Shown here in pieces: positions 45,743 through 58,295 of a stretch of DNA of 64,000 bases (position 1 is the first letter of the stretch; every line of letters starts with the position of its first letter). The translations under genes were made by a program, and so were the position numbers. The notes beneath the pieces were generated by a model. That model was not told the origin of the DNA. It ran no database searches and was given only the letters and a program-made list of their open reading frames with translations. The stretch is from Mikania micrantha (taxonomy: Eukaryota > Streptophyta > Magnoliopsida > Asterales > Asteraceae): positions 57,109,088 to 57,173,087 of the forward strand of contig CM018680.1 in the NCBI GenBank assembly GCA_009363875.1, written 5' to 3'.

Positions 45743-48091
45743 TGTAACAACCGAATAATTAGCACATTTAATCGTGTATAAAATCTACGTTGAATTGACA
45801 ATGGTAATTACTACAGATTGATAGTACACGAGAAATGATGAACGTAGGCGAAAACCGTGCGCGAAACGGAGTTACGGATTGTCCGGAATCGCGAAACGAA
45901 GAAAATTTTCAAAGTATTGAACTTTTGGACTCGTCGCGGTACGCGACGAAGATTTGAGGCTCCTTCGCGGTACGCGACGGACCTAAAATATCTAAAATCC
46001 TCCGGATTTCTTCGCGGTACGCGAAGCTCTTTTTGGCCCTCGTCGCGGTACGCGACGGGTGAGGCGGTGGAGAAAGTTGACTACTTCATCAGATTTTCAA
46101 GCAGAAAGTTAATTTAGTACATATCTCGATCATACTCGCTTAAGAACACCATCAGACGAAAATTAATCATCAAAACACCATTCTGAAGCCATCAGAAGTC
46201 ACCGATCATACCAGGAATCATATATACAAGTCCTGATTGCTGTTTTAACCGCAGAAATTCGTCAGATCAGGTAACGGTTCGTTTTAACCTTCTAGTTTGA
46301 TTTTGATTGATTAGATCTTGATTTTGAACGTAATAACATAGTTAGGATTGTTGATTATTGCCTAGATGATGGCTAGGATTGATTAGAAATGAAGAACACG
46401 AAGTTTTAACGGTTAAATCCTTGTTTTGAGCCGTTGTAATGCCCGGTTTGCATGAAATCACAACTATGATTATAATGGTTTAATCCATTTGATTATGACA
46501 ATGTAGATGATTAGTTTGGTTAATCTTTGAAATACAAAGGTTAAATCTAAGTGTTTCAAACTAATCACAACCATTAACATACTTATTGGAACGATTATCT
46601 GATGTTTATGATAACAGTCAGATTAGTATGTTAAACATGGTTATTAAATCTATTCTAAGACTACATTGTGATATTTCATGATATCTGGGTAATCAATGAT
46701 AAGGATTGATCATTTCTAAGCCATTAATCTATTTAGGAATTGTTTTAGCATTATAATCAACAACATTAACTATTTGATGACTTTCAAGGCAATGTCTTTG
46801 ACATTGAACGTTCAGAAAGATCTAATCAGTAGGTTAAAACATAAATAACTTATTAAGTGTAAACTGATGCAGAATTATACTGTTAGTACCAGTTTACGAG
46901 AGATCTTGCTACAGCAAGACAACAGGTGAGTTCTTATAGCCCTATTTTAAATGTTTTATCATTTGGGCTGATATGCATGTTATAAAGTTATTTTATGTAA
47001 ATGATTGCTTTACCTGACTACGGTCAGATAAAAGAGTATGTTAAAGTAAAGAATGTTTCATATTATAAAAATTATTGTATGAAAGTGATTGTAACCTGAT
47101 TATGATCAGGTAAAGCATGTTTTCAAGAAATGAATGTTTATAGGTAAAGAATGATTTAAAGCAAATGATTTTAAGAATCTCAGTTGAGATATAAAGAATG
47201 TTTAAAGTCTCAACTGCGGTTGAGAAAGAATCGATTTTTAAAGGACTCAACTGAGGTTGAGTAGGAAATGAGGTTTTGCTGGCTGCGGTTGGGCAAAACT
47301 TGAACACTACGGTGAAAGGAGCCGTTTATGATTATGATGGTTTAAATGATTTAAACCATATTATGTATGAATGATAAATGTAAAGAAGTCTTATACCGGT
47401 ATGAGCCGTCAATTTCGGTTGATGGTTAAAGAGTCCTGTGGAAACATAGGCCTGCCGACTGTGTGTCGCCAGTTCAGTTAAAGAAATCTTAGGCATGCTT
47501 GAGTTATCAGCTGCGCGTTGATAGTGTTAAAGAAATCTTATACATGTATGAGTTATCAGCTGCGCGTTGATAGTGTTAAAGAAATCTTATACATGTATGA
47601 GTTATCAGCTACGAGTTGATAGTTTAAGAGCCTTGTGCTGCGCAAACCTGTTTGACTTCAGGGTCAGCAGTTGACGGTGAAGTTCCTTCACTGTATGAAT
47701 GATGTTATGATGATACGTATGTTATGTAATTATGTTACAATGCTATGTATGTTATGAAATTATGATATGAGAACAGGTTTGTTATGTATAAGGATTTTCT
47801 AAGAAATGAATTTAGAACTCACCAGCATAAAGCTGACTTGTTTTACATGCATATCAGGTTGAATAGTTGAGAAAGGAGACCAGGAGGGCTCATGGCATAC
47901 GTTGAAGACTACCCCTGGCATAGACTGGCTATGTTATAAATCTAATAAAGATATGAGCTATGTATTAATGTTTGTTTAGGTTTATATAATATTTTATGTA
48001 ATCGCCTTAAATTCCGCTGCTATGGTAATGTAAATATGTTTTAAAGAGTATGGGTTTGATGTTTGCCAACTGAGGGGCTCGGGGCCTCTCA
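45743..48091 (+). repeat. 3' LTR of element A
   Basis: Same length and nearly the same bases as 38458-40806, including the four GTA-loop palindromes and the ORFs at both sites. Confidence 0.96.
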
Positions 48092-48306
48092 TTCAAAAGC
48101 TCCAGGAGGAATTCTGGAATCATTCGATGGTCGGTGCTGATTGTTTAGCTTATACCGATCGGTTTCACGAACTTACTTGCTTACTTCCCAATATGTTTCC
48201 TACGGAAGCAACTTTGATTGAGAAGTACATTAAAGGTCTGGTTCCCCAGATTCGAGGAATGGTGACGGCAGCTGAACCCATAACTCTTAAACGTACATTT
48301 TTTAAT
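48092..48306 (+). pseudogene. gag of element B, continuation after the nested insertion
   Basis: Counting one TTCAA only, the frame of 38287-38457 continues directly (KLQEEFWNHSMVGADCLAY, IEKYIKGLVPQIRGMVTAAE) to a stop at 48307, where unrelated AT-rich DNA begins. The rest of gag and nearly all of pol are missing. Confidence 0.88.
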
Positions 48307-48446
48307 TAATGTAGGGCCCACTTACATTAATAAAAAAAGAAGAAAAAACATACACCTTTAGATTTACTTTAATGTGGGCCTCAAAGTAATTAGATGTAGT
48401 TATTCGGTTATCGCAATAAGGAAGGGTTAACATTCGAACCATCCCC

Positions 48447-48484
<38 letters not shown>

Positions 48485-48529
48485 TTGAATCCTATGAAAA
48501 CCTGATCTTAAAGAGATCGGATAAAGTCA
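48307..48529. repeat. Junction DNA with (TA)n and a MITE scrap
   Basis: A TTAATGTAGGGCCCACTTAC stretch and its partial inverse, a (TA)15 run at about 48452-48482, and GATTGAATCCTATGAAAACC, a fragment of the fold-back family at 24956. It separates a gag 5' half from an integrase 3' end. Confidence 0.6.
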
Positions 48530-49093
48530 AATAATAGGCCCCAAATATATTCAAGAACTCACAGACAAAGTTATGCTTATTCGCAAACGAATGAAGACTA
48601 CTCAAGATCGGTAAAAGAATTATGCCGACAATAGAAGAAAACTTCTGGAATTCCAAGGGGGTGACCGATTCATGTTGAAAGTCTCTCCTTGGAAGTGTAT
48701 TGTTCGATTCGTTAAACGAGGAAAGCTTGCACCATGATATGTGGGACCTTTTAAAATCCTTGAAAGGATAGGATCGGTAGCATATAGACTCGAGTTACTC
48801 CCGAGCTTAACAATATTCATGATGTATTTCACGTCTCGAGTCTTAAGAAATGTTTACTCGAGAAATCATTAGCCATACCTCTTGAGGAAGTACAAATTGA
48901 TGAAAAGTTTCAATTTACAGAGGAACCAGTGGAAGTTGTGGATCGCACTGTTAAGAAACTCAAACGAAGTCAAATACCGATTGTTAAAGTCAGGTGGAAC
49001 TCTAAGCGTGGATCTGAGTTTACTTGGGAACGTGAGGATCGCATGATGGAAAAGTATCCCCGTCTATTTTCACACAAAACTGATTCCAAATGA
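48530..49093 (+). pseudogene. Integrase C-terminus and chromodomain of a gypsy element (remnant)
   Basis: Readable words: RKLLEFQGGDRFMLKVSPWK, RFVKRGKLAP, HDVFHVSSLKKCL, VDRTVKKLKRSQIPIVKVRW and GSEFTWEREDRMMEKYP. At least two in-frame stops (about 48612, 48737) and one frame change. Closest to the E1 tail at 4200-4569, so it may come from an E1-like element rather than element B. Confidence 0.85.
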
Positions 49094-49483
49094 GTTCTGC
49101 TAAAATTTCGGGACGAAATTTCTCTAACGAGAGGAGACATTTCGTTCTTTGCTGCGAGGTAATTTCCTAAATTCATGAATTAACATTTTAATTAATTAAA
49201 TCATGATTGAATATGTATATACATGTGAATCTGTATATATATCGAAACTACAAGATAAAATAAATCATAAACGATATTACGAATAATTGCCGAATTACGC
49301 GAAATTTCTATAATAATGACCAAAAACCAAATTCAATTGTCCAAAACTAAATTAATATCAATTATATGATAATTTGAAGTTAAATAAGTGATAACATAAC
49401 TTAACCAAAAAATCCATAAGTTCAATAAGTCAAATTGCGAAAATCTGCGAAAAGTAATTCGGCATGTGTAATTGACAAATTCA
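49094..49483 (+). other. 3' noncoding region with polypurine motif
   Basis: TTTCGGGACGAAATTTCTCT and ACGAGAGGAGAC at 49106-49139 match the motif after E1 gag-pol. The rest is AT-rich. Confidence 0.5.
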
Positions 49484-52195
49484 TGACGACCCGAACTTCC
49501 TAATCACATTGTAATCATAATGGGATGTAATTAGAAGCATGATAATAATAGTTTATCATTATTAACAATTCTTGAAATTATACGCGAAAAGCCGAACAAA
49601 CGATTGCGAAAATGGCAACAATTAAATCTTTGAGTTGCTCAATGTCTATTCAATTAAATCTGATAAATATCAGATTTATATGAATAAAATAAAGTTTCCA
49701 AACTTGGAAAACAAGTTGAGCTCATATAAATCCAAAAAATTTGACTTTGGTCAATTTTTCTACACCATTTTCTCCTTCCCCAAGCTCTCGAACTTGACCA
49801 GACCTTTTCTCATCACTTCTGGAACTTTAAACACACTTCAAACATCAATTCTAATCAGTTCCAAGTAGTAAGCAAGCCCAAGATCAAGTGAAACAAAGAA
49901 TCAAGGTTCAAAAGTTGGGTTTCAGGTGATTTTTCAAGCAAATCCTTCACCAAGTAAATTTCAAACTCAATTCTTGATTCTAATAGCTTCATATGAGTTA
50001 AACAAACATGTTGGAATGATTGGTGAAGTTTGAAAATCATCAGAATTTAAAAACACATTAATAGGGTAAGTTTGTCCAAAAACCGGATTTTTCAAAGTTG
50101 TTCAAATTGAAATTTTTCTTCACCAAACACTAGATATATGTGAAAAACTTGGATTTGGAGATTTTGGCCTGGCAAAAGTACAATAAATTTGGATTTGGCA
50201 CAAAAAAACTTGTGATAGCACGCTGAGGGGCGCAGCGGCCAGGGCGTGGCCCCAGCGAGGCACAGGCGCGGCCCCATTCCCAGGCAAAACAGATCGCGAC
50301 CAAGGGGGTTGCCAAGAAACCTTGCCATCCTCGGCTGTTGCCGAACAAATGCAAGTCGCGACCACGAAGGGGTCGGCAATCCTCGTCCATTTCCGGGAAA
50401 CTGCGACCATGGCCAGGTCGTTGCTGAGAAACACGAGCCATCGCCTAGCCTACCCGACCATCGTCCCGGACGCCTTGCCATGGCCCAGGCCACTGAGCCA
50501 CCACCGCAGGGCCGCCGCCGACCACCGGCTGGACTCCGGCCAAATTCCTTGTCAAACTCCGACGATGGGTCACCGCCGATGGAATATTCCGGCCAAAAGA
50601 AATATTCTAGCGAATATTAAGGAAAAAACCCTAATTTTGTTCGTTTTGCATTCTGAACTTCGTTTTGCGCTCCGGTTCGCAATCCAACGATCCGTTTTCG
50701 ATAAAAATGACATATTTTTAATTGATTTCGCGTTTCGGACTCGATTTCGTGAACCATTTTGCAATCCCGGTGACCCGATTTTTATTTGATTTCTAATTAA
50801 AACTCCGGTTTCATTACAGGGTTTATTTACGCATTGTTTTCCATTACAAAAACATATTCTTAATCGATTTCGAGTTCAGGACCCGATTTTGCAATCAATT
50901 TCGGAATCTGGAAACCCGATTTTTGATCTGAATGTCGATTAAGATTCTGGTTTTAACAACGGGATGCAATTGTCATCAATTTACAATGAAATGAGTATAA
51001 GAACTCAATTACTAATCAAAATCAGTGATTTTAACCAATGTTGTAGAAATCGCTAGTCGCTAGTCGGTCAGTGGGGTGGGGACTAGGGATTAATCGGGGT
51101 TAATAGGCCAACTAATTGGCCAAATCGGATAGTCGGGCTTAGTCGGCCTTAGGGGACTAACGATTAATCGGCCTAGTCAAGGATTTTTACAACCATGATT
51201 TTAACATTACAAATTAACTGATAATCGTATTACATTGATTCTAAATAAATATCTGATTCAGAACCAGTTTGATGAATCGGTTTACATTATCCTTGATATT
51301 TAATATTAAGGAATGTTCTGGTAATCCTAATTGGATACAAAGAACTTATAGAACATTAATGATATACATAATTCACTTGAGGCTTTGTGTAACATTGCAA
51401 CAACACCGGTGAGTTTCATAGTTCCCCTTTTAATGTTTTGTTTTCTAAAACTCGAGGATTTTATTATAAAATCAATATATTACGTATTTCATTTATAATG
51501 GCATACTTATATAGTTATATGATATCATTACCCCTGCTCAAATCTTCGGATTTCTAAAATCCAGGGTTTGCATTACAATTACGTTATGATTACCAGATTC
51601 AATTACAATGACATGCTTATATGTGGTTTGTGCATTTCAACTCTTGTTTGATGATTACATGAAAATTTTTCCATGCTATCGTAAAAGTCCTCACATAACA
51701 ACTGTAATCAATAAACTCATGGATGAGCCGAATGATAACAATGATAGTACTATCGGGCTGACAACCCCATTCACGAGAAAATAGAGTCTACCCTGATGTG
51801 AATGCCTGTTACTATTTATCACATTATAAGATAACAGCTTAATGCAACGATAGGTATTAAGATGAGGCTAAGGTATTACCTTCAGGTATATCCGCTAATT
51901 ACAATACAGTCACATAGGCTCTGGTTATGGGTTTTCATAGTGAATCATATTTATAAATTTGTGTATGCCTGCATATTCAACATGTCATAGCATATCATAT
52001 CACGTTATCATATCTATGAATTCACCAGCATTCTTGCTGATCTTTTATATTACAAAACCTTTTTCAGGAGGAAGGTAACATGTGCGAAAATGAGGATGCA
52101 CGATCACAAGACATGTGCGAAACATTACAACAGTTACTGACTTCATGCGCCATTCAGTGACTATATCAGGTAAAGTGAGAGATGGGGGTATGACA
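49484..52195 (+). mobile_element. Ty3/gypsy LTR, 5' border uncertain
   Basis: Right end GATGGGGGTATGACA at 52195 is clear. The left border is either TGACGACCCGAAC at 49484 or just after the polypurine motif near 49135. A GC-rich block (50215-50560) encodes nothing credible despite ORFs on both strands. GATAGTACTATC at 51743-51754 followed by GGGCTGACAACCCC matches the B LTR, but overall similarity to it is low, so I doubt the two are a pair. Confidence 0.6.
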
Positions 52196-52239
52196 TCTAA
52201 ATTATCAAAACGTCACTATATAGAACATATACCTACATT

Positions 52240-52328
52240 AAACTTGAATAAAAAAAATTAGGGTTTGAATAAATAAATCAATTTTAACGTGGGTTAATAT
52301 GGACAGTATGTTTATTTTCAAGATTTCA
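52240..52328. repeat. Fragment of fold-back MITE family
   Basis: Half-copy of the element at 24956-25206: TTGAATAAAT words, GTGGGTTAATATGGAC and TTATTTTCAAGATT in the same order. Confidence 0.65.
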
Positions 52329-52342
52329 AATGGGCGGCCAGA

Positions 52343-53314
52343 TGTAACATTCGAGAAATTTCGATTACGGATTTTGACACGCAATTTTGACATATCTCAA
52401 AATCAGAATAATTACGTCAAAATTTTTTTAATCCAGCTATGCTACAACTCATAAATATATTTATACGTACGTTTTATTAACAAAAAAAGAATAGAAGATT
52501 TAATTAATTGAAATTAATTAAGTTTTATAAAATGTAAGGTTATAAATGTTAAAAACAAATTGTATAAGTTTTTATAAATATTTTTAACTTAAAAAGTTAA
52601 ACTACAACTATCCATATATTTTGAACCAACAATCCATTTCTCAAGAACGAAGACTTAGGTTGATCAAAAACGTTGGAGACTTCATGAACACAGCTAAAAC
52701 TCATATCATGGATATCTTATCATACAACTTACATTATATACATATCCTAAAATACGACATTGTGTTTTGTAAGGCTTAGATGTAATGGATAGCAAATAAG
52801 AAGCTCTACATGTTGGATTCTTAATTTTGACATAAGATAACTTTCGGGTGACTATTTAGCCAACATTTCCCCATCCTCGAAATAACATTTTGGACCATCC
52901 AAATATTCTAGATATAATAGTATACTAAGGAGCAATTAGGTTCAAACGGTACGTAAAACCGAGCTCAAACGAAGCAAGAATCAGAAACAAAAGTTTGAGA
53001 ACGTGACCCTTGACTCACACCAATATCCAAAGTTTAAACCTAATTCTCAACACCTTGAATGTTGGATTACTCTCTTCCATATGATAGTAATCTGAAATCG
53101 CTGAAAGTAGGTGAAAACCATGTGCGAAACAGAGTTATAACAAAGCAGGAATCGCGAAAACAAATTTGATGTTTGTTGTTGATTCGAAAGTCGTGACAAC
53201 ACTTTTAAAACCCGTCCCACATTGCTCAAAAACAAATATTTTGCCCCTTTAAACACCTATAAATATCATTGTTTGGTCCCTTATAGCTTTCGACTCCTAG
53301 TTGAGTATAAACAA
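52343..53314 (+). mobile_element. 5' part of another Ty3/gypsy LTR
   Basis: Starts TGTAACATTCGAGAAATTTC and has CTATAAATAT (53257-53266) as a likely TATA box after GCGAAACAGAGTT-type words shared with other gypsy LTRs here. Cut off at 53314 by the copia LTR. No ORF. Confidence 0.6.
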
Positions 53315-53941
53315 TGTAGGACCTATTTGGAGCTCGGAAACAATCCGATTCCAACGGATATCTATTCGACAGCCTCTAGAATAGTGCGGAATCCTATTAT
53401 AGGGTTTTCCAATCGAAACCAACAGAAACCGTGGTGATACGAATGCGTAGGAAGGACGTGTGAGTAAGAATCGAACACCACGGGTTGATAATCGAACTTG
53501 GACGAACAATGGCCGCTCAGATCTTCTAGGGTTTGACACTAGGTGCTCTGGGAAGAAGGAGGGCTCTTAGAAGTTAGTTTTGAAATGATTTGCAGTAGTA
53601 TTTATAGGCTGTGGTCATTCGCCCGAATGAGTGGCCGAAACAACTCATTCGGCGAATGACCACATCGAATGGATTACCGATAGAATGAGTCATTCGGCGA
53701 ATGACTCATTCTCTCGCCTGTTATTCTCTATTTCTTTCATTCAGCGAATGACTTCATTCGTTAGAGTCATTTGCCCGAATGTGTAACACTCATACTCAAA
53801 TATTAATAAATCAAATCAAACAACCATATAATCAATATTAAACATTAAGAACAATATATAAAGACAACTTCCATTAATATAATTTGAACTTTACAAGACG
53901 AATAGTACAAAATTGAACTAGGGACATATAGTGCATCTACA
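53315..53941 (-). repeat. 3' LTR of the copia element (627 bp)
   Basis: On the minus strand it runs TGTAGATGCAC...AGGTCCTACA, with TGTAG/CTACA terminal inverted repeats. TATA box CTATAAATA (plus 53599-53607). Upstream of it (53615-53785) lie several CATTCGGCGAATG-type palindromes. Confidence 0.85.
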
Positions 53942-53954
53942 AACTCCCCCTTGG
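53942..53954 (-). other. Polypurine tract of the copia element
   Basis: Minus strand CCAAGGGGGAGTTT immediately before the LTR start. Confidence 0.85.
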
Positions 53955-53961
53955 ACCTAGT

Positions 53962-55247
53962 TCAGTCTTTGGAAGTGTCTTTCCTGAAATACTTTTTCGA
54001 AATGGCTTTCCAGTCTGCTCCAGCGTGAATCTTGAAAATACTGCAGAGACGGATCACCCTCATGAATTGTAGTGCCTGTACCATGTCTTGTACATCAAAA
54101 AATATCTGGTGTCGAAAGAGAGCTTTGACGTCGTTGTGTGACAAGTTAGTCAACCACATCGGGTCAAATATACGTTCCGTTTCCCATTTCTTCTCTTTGC
54201 ACATAACTATCACAGCTTCTCCACTTCGCCCGTCGTAGTACCACCATCGGAAGCCCTCTATAAAGTCTTGTCGCATCTTCCTTAACGGAATCTTCTTCAA
54301 AACTTTAGGAGGAAGCCACTTCAGGATGACTTTATGCTTTCGGGTGTCTCCATCAATCTCAGGTAAATAATAACGTTCAGCCTGTTGGGGTTGGAAGTTC
54401 ACCTATCTCTTTCTGTACTCGTACTGAATTTGACGAGAAAACCAGGCTGACATTCCAGAATCTTCACTATAAAGCATCCTCAGACGTGCTAATTGATTGA
54501 CTTCGAAACCAGGCAACGTCTTAAAATCATGAGGATGCTTGAAGTAGTCAATGCCTCATTCCCTCTTCACAGCATAGCACCCGAGATCATGAAAGTATGC
54601 CCAGCTTAAGATTTGACCTCCAGCCTTGTAGCCTTTGGTTCTGTAGACTTTCTTGTGTGTAGCTGGCATCTTTACTGTGCTTTCCTTCTTCAAGACCTCC
54701 CAGTAGGCCTTCCATTCCTCTTTTTTTTTCTCTTTTGATCATCAGCTTCGGCTTTGCTAACCTCAACTTGTTCTTCTAAATATCGGATCAGTAGATCTTC
54801 AGTGGCTTGATCAAACTGATCAGTGAATGTTGGCAGCTCGTGCTCAACTGATGTATACTTTGGGTATTCTTCATCAGTGATGTCTTCAAGAATAACCTCA
54901 TCTACATCATCAAATGTCTCTGGAGTGGGCTCATCAAACACTGGAACGGAGGTATCATCAGTGATAACCTCATCTGGATTTAGCCTGAATAGTTTGGCTA
55001 TCTGCTCCTTTGATAGACAATGAATAATCTCTCCCTCCTCTTTGTCATAGCTAACTGAGTGCTGTATGATGCCTTGAGCGTCAAGAATCATAGTAAGTGT
55101 CTCATCCAGTTGACGTCTCACAGGCACAGCTTCGACTTCCTCAGTAGCTGCTGGTTCTTCAGTCTGTGTCGGAGGAGGTGGAGGAGGAGCCTGTTTCTTC
55201 TTATCTTGCATAGACTTGGACCTGATCTCAGAAGTAGAAGGGGCTTG

Positions 55248-55286
<39 letters not shown>

Positions 55287-57446
55287 TGAACTTGATGAAT
55301 CAGAAGACCCGCTTCCTGACCCGTCATGATCTGATTTATCATCTTTATCAGTGTCTTCATAATCCACTTTCTCCTCATCAGATTCCTCTTCCTCTTCTTC
55401 ATCTTCCTTGTTTGAATCTAAATCATCGGATTTGGCTGTAGAGTCCTCAATTCTCGGAGTGCCTTCCTTGGAACTTTCAACTAGTTCATCAAGTCTGGCG
55501 TTCTCAGCTTCTAGGAGCAGTATTCTTTCATTGAAACCAGTGGCAGTCAGGGCCAACTGATTATGTTCATCAATATACTTCAGCAACTGCTCCCCTTGTT
55601 GAGCAGAACAAGCTCTCAGATCAGCAGCCTGAAGAAGCAAGGTATCCTGCTCCTCTACCCGCTGAGTGAGCTGGGCAATAATCAGTTCCTGCTCCTTATT
55701 CTTCTTTTCTTGTTCCATGCTTCTCTCCATCAATCTAAGTACCATGCTGTTCAGAGTGTTAAGCTGATCCACAACTGAAACAGTAGGCACGAACGTGTCA
55801 GCTCGTGAAATGGAGGGACTAGCAGAAGCATAAGTGAAGATGGGAATCTGAGCAATAGAGGTTGTCAGAGGGGCCGTAGTAGCATGAATCGGAATAGCCC
55901 TTGACCTGGTCAGTGAAGAAACTGAGACAGTTGCTACTGATGTAACAGTAGTTGTAGCAGCTGTCACCAGTTCTGACCTTCTCTGAAAGAGAAACCTCGA
56001 TCTCTTTCTCCTGCCAGATGGAGATGAAGAAGACTGAACTGCAGCAACAGAAACCGATGCAGTAGCTGGAATAGAGGAACGAGGAGGAGGTGAAACATCA
56101 AACTCAGGAATGAATAATGGATCAGTAATCTCCTCCATCTCTGCTTCACTTCTCTTCCTCTTCCTCTTCATCAATCTCCCACCTATCCAGACACTTTCAA
56201 ACTCATCATCTGGTGTATCTTCTGAATCAAAACTCTCAGCTTCATCAGCACCAGCTTCACCACCATCATCACTTGAGTCATCTGACTCTTTCCCATCAGC
56301 AGCAGATGTGGTGCCTGTCACCTCAACTGGAGCAGAGGTAGTGGCTGTAGAAGTAGCCATGAAATCTAACTCTAGTAGAGAATCAATATCAACATCCTCT
56401 TCTTCTGTAACAGATACACCAGCTCCACCACCAACAACCACATCACCTGTACTCACAACACCTGCACTCTCCACACCTACACTCACAACACCAGCATCAG
56501 TAGAGCTAACTTCAGCAACAGTGCTCACAGCCACTGTGCTCACAACCATACCAGCACTAATACCACTACAACCTGCACCATCATCATCATCACCTCCATC
56601 ATCAGGCACCACTATGTCCTCTACCTCTGAATCAGAGTCGTCATGTCTCCATCTCCTCCTATGTGGAGAAATATAATTGGGCCTAGATAAATGTCCGAAC
56701 AAAGATCGTAAAGCAGGTTTCCTGTCCTTGCCTCTGTATGACAAAACTCTATTTAGAGTAGTGTCATTCATATTTTCCAATCGAATGATATCAGCATTAA
56801 TGTTGGGCAGATCAGGCAGTTGTGCATCAATCAACTGTTGCAGAAATCTGGGATACATCAGAAACTTCTTGTCTCCCTTCTGAGTAACATTCTCCTTCAT
56901 ATGAGTGAAAATCATCTCAGAGAAGTTGAATGGTCGGTTCAGCACCAAAGCTACAAAGGCACTCTGAATTGTGTCTCTCATGTCATCAAATCCACCTCTC
57001 CTTGATCCGAGACAGTGAATCAATACATGAGCATGGTATTTGAACTGTGGAGACATGTAGGCTTTGTTAAGAATTCCTGCTCCCAGATCGCCCTCATATT
57101 TGCACCTCATAAAACACGCACGAACCAAATATCGATCAAGTAGATAAGGCTGATCAGGTGTGTCCTGGAATCCACATACTCTCCTGATGTGTTCAGCAGA
57201 AATAACTACATCATGCCCAAGAACCTTTCCTCTGATCATAGTAGGTTTAGCTTCGCAGTCTATATCAGCAGACGCCTAGAAATCTTGCTGATGTGAGTGG
57301 TAAGGCATATGCACAGTAGATATGGCAGTAAAGATCCTCGAACGCCTGAGAAATGTGATAATCTCAGTGTAATGTCTGGCGTTCGGTGTGGTTAGATCCA
57401 AATGAGCACAAATATTATTCTTCATCACTGATTTATATCCAGCCAT
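53962..57446 (-). pseudogene. Envelope-like ORF of SIRE-type copia element, broken
   Basis: Starts MAGYKSVMKNNICAHLDLTT at 57446. A TAG at 57276-57278 splits it; the same frame then runs open to 54690. The next part (KKVYRTKGYKAGG to HAGADWKAISKKYF, ending 53962) is in another frame after an A/T homopolymer at 54718-54730, with further stops. Conserved N-terminal region: HIRRVCGFQD, KYHAHVLIHCLGSRRGGFDD, FNFSEMIFTHMKENV, FLMYPRFLQQLIDAQLPDLP. Middle: low-complexity acidic/Ser/Thr/Val, then a coiled coil (LNTLNSMVLRLMERSMEQEK) and an Asp run coded by (ATC)n. I see no signal peptide or clear membrane span, so envelope-like refers to position, not proven function. Confidence 0.82.
55249..55287. 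repeat. (ATC)n microsatellite coding an Asp run
   Basis: About 13 ATC/GAT units within the envelope-like ORF, read as poly-Asp on the minus strand. Confidence 0.9.
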
Positions 57447-57547
57447 TCTGAAAATCAAATAAAGACATGTTAGAACAGTTCAATTGCATAAAATACAGAA
57501 AACAGATCAGAAGTTAGAACAAAGAATCAGTTTAAACTTATTAGCCG

Positions 57548-58295
57548 AATGAGGTTAATTTGGATGAATGAACTCTGTGGTCGAATAATTCATTCACCGA
57601 ATGAGCTTCATTCGCCGAATAAACATCATCCGCCGAATGAGCTATATGCTGAATTAGCCATTCGTCGAATGACCTTCATTCGCCGAATGACGACATTCGG
57701 CTGTCTGTTCAAGTTCAAACCCCTCTTTTCAAAATCTTGAAATCAGCTAGCAAAAATCACATATTCAAACTCAAAAATGACCGACTAAGAGTTTTAAAAC
57801 ATAGTTCAAGTCATTTCAAGTTCAAATTGATGATATATTAGAGAGGCGATTCTAAAACCCTAAAAATTCTGGAATCAGTCCAGTTTTTGATGATTTCATG
57901 GTCAAAATTTGACGACATTTGATCCCAATGTACCTGAGATGATAAGAAACGAGATTATCAGAAGCTGGATCAATAACAATCAAGTGAAAATGAAAAACTG
58001 AAGAGAGAAGATATTCGGGCGAATGGGGTTCACACAGTATCGGGCGAAAGAGAGTTTGGGCGAATGAGGTGGTTCATCCGATTGAATGTTTATATAGGGT
58101 GAGCCATTCGCCGAATGAAAATGAAGAATGAGTCATTCGTCATTAGATCATTCGACGAATGACACCAACGAATGAGTCATTCGACATTGAGTCATTCGCC
58201 GAATGTGGGTCATTTTGTGATGAGTGATTCGACTGAAAGACTCATTCGCCGAATGAAGTCATTCGGTCGAATGAGTGATTCTCACTCTCATTCGA
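57548..58295. repeat. Clusters of ATTCGCCGAATGA palindromic motif
   Basis: Two clusters, 57548-57700 and 58013-58295, of about twenty CATTCG(N)CGAATG-type inverted repeats and half sites (TCATTCG, CGAATGA), upstream of the envelope-like ORF. A third cluster is in the LTR (53615-53785). No ORF. Confidence 0.85.

Larger units (their letters stand above)
38458..48091 (+). mobile_element. Complete young Ty3/gypsy chromovirus (element A, 9634 bp)
   Basis: Two LTRs of exactly 2349 bp, TSD TTCAA at 38453-38457 and 48092-48096, primer site, open gag-pol and polypurine tract all present. By eye I find about four differences between the LTRs (near 38572, 38833, 38957 and 39147), so the insertion is recent. 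Nested in the gag of element B. Both borders are TG...CA (TGTAACAACC...GGCCTCTCA). Confidence 0.97.

Noticed and set aside
50092..50789. Long overlapping ORFs on both strands (up to 155 codons)
   Set aside because: They arise from a GC-rich block in an LTR; all frames are open and no motif is recognisable.
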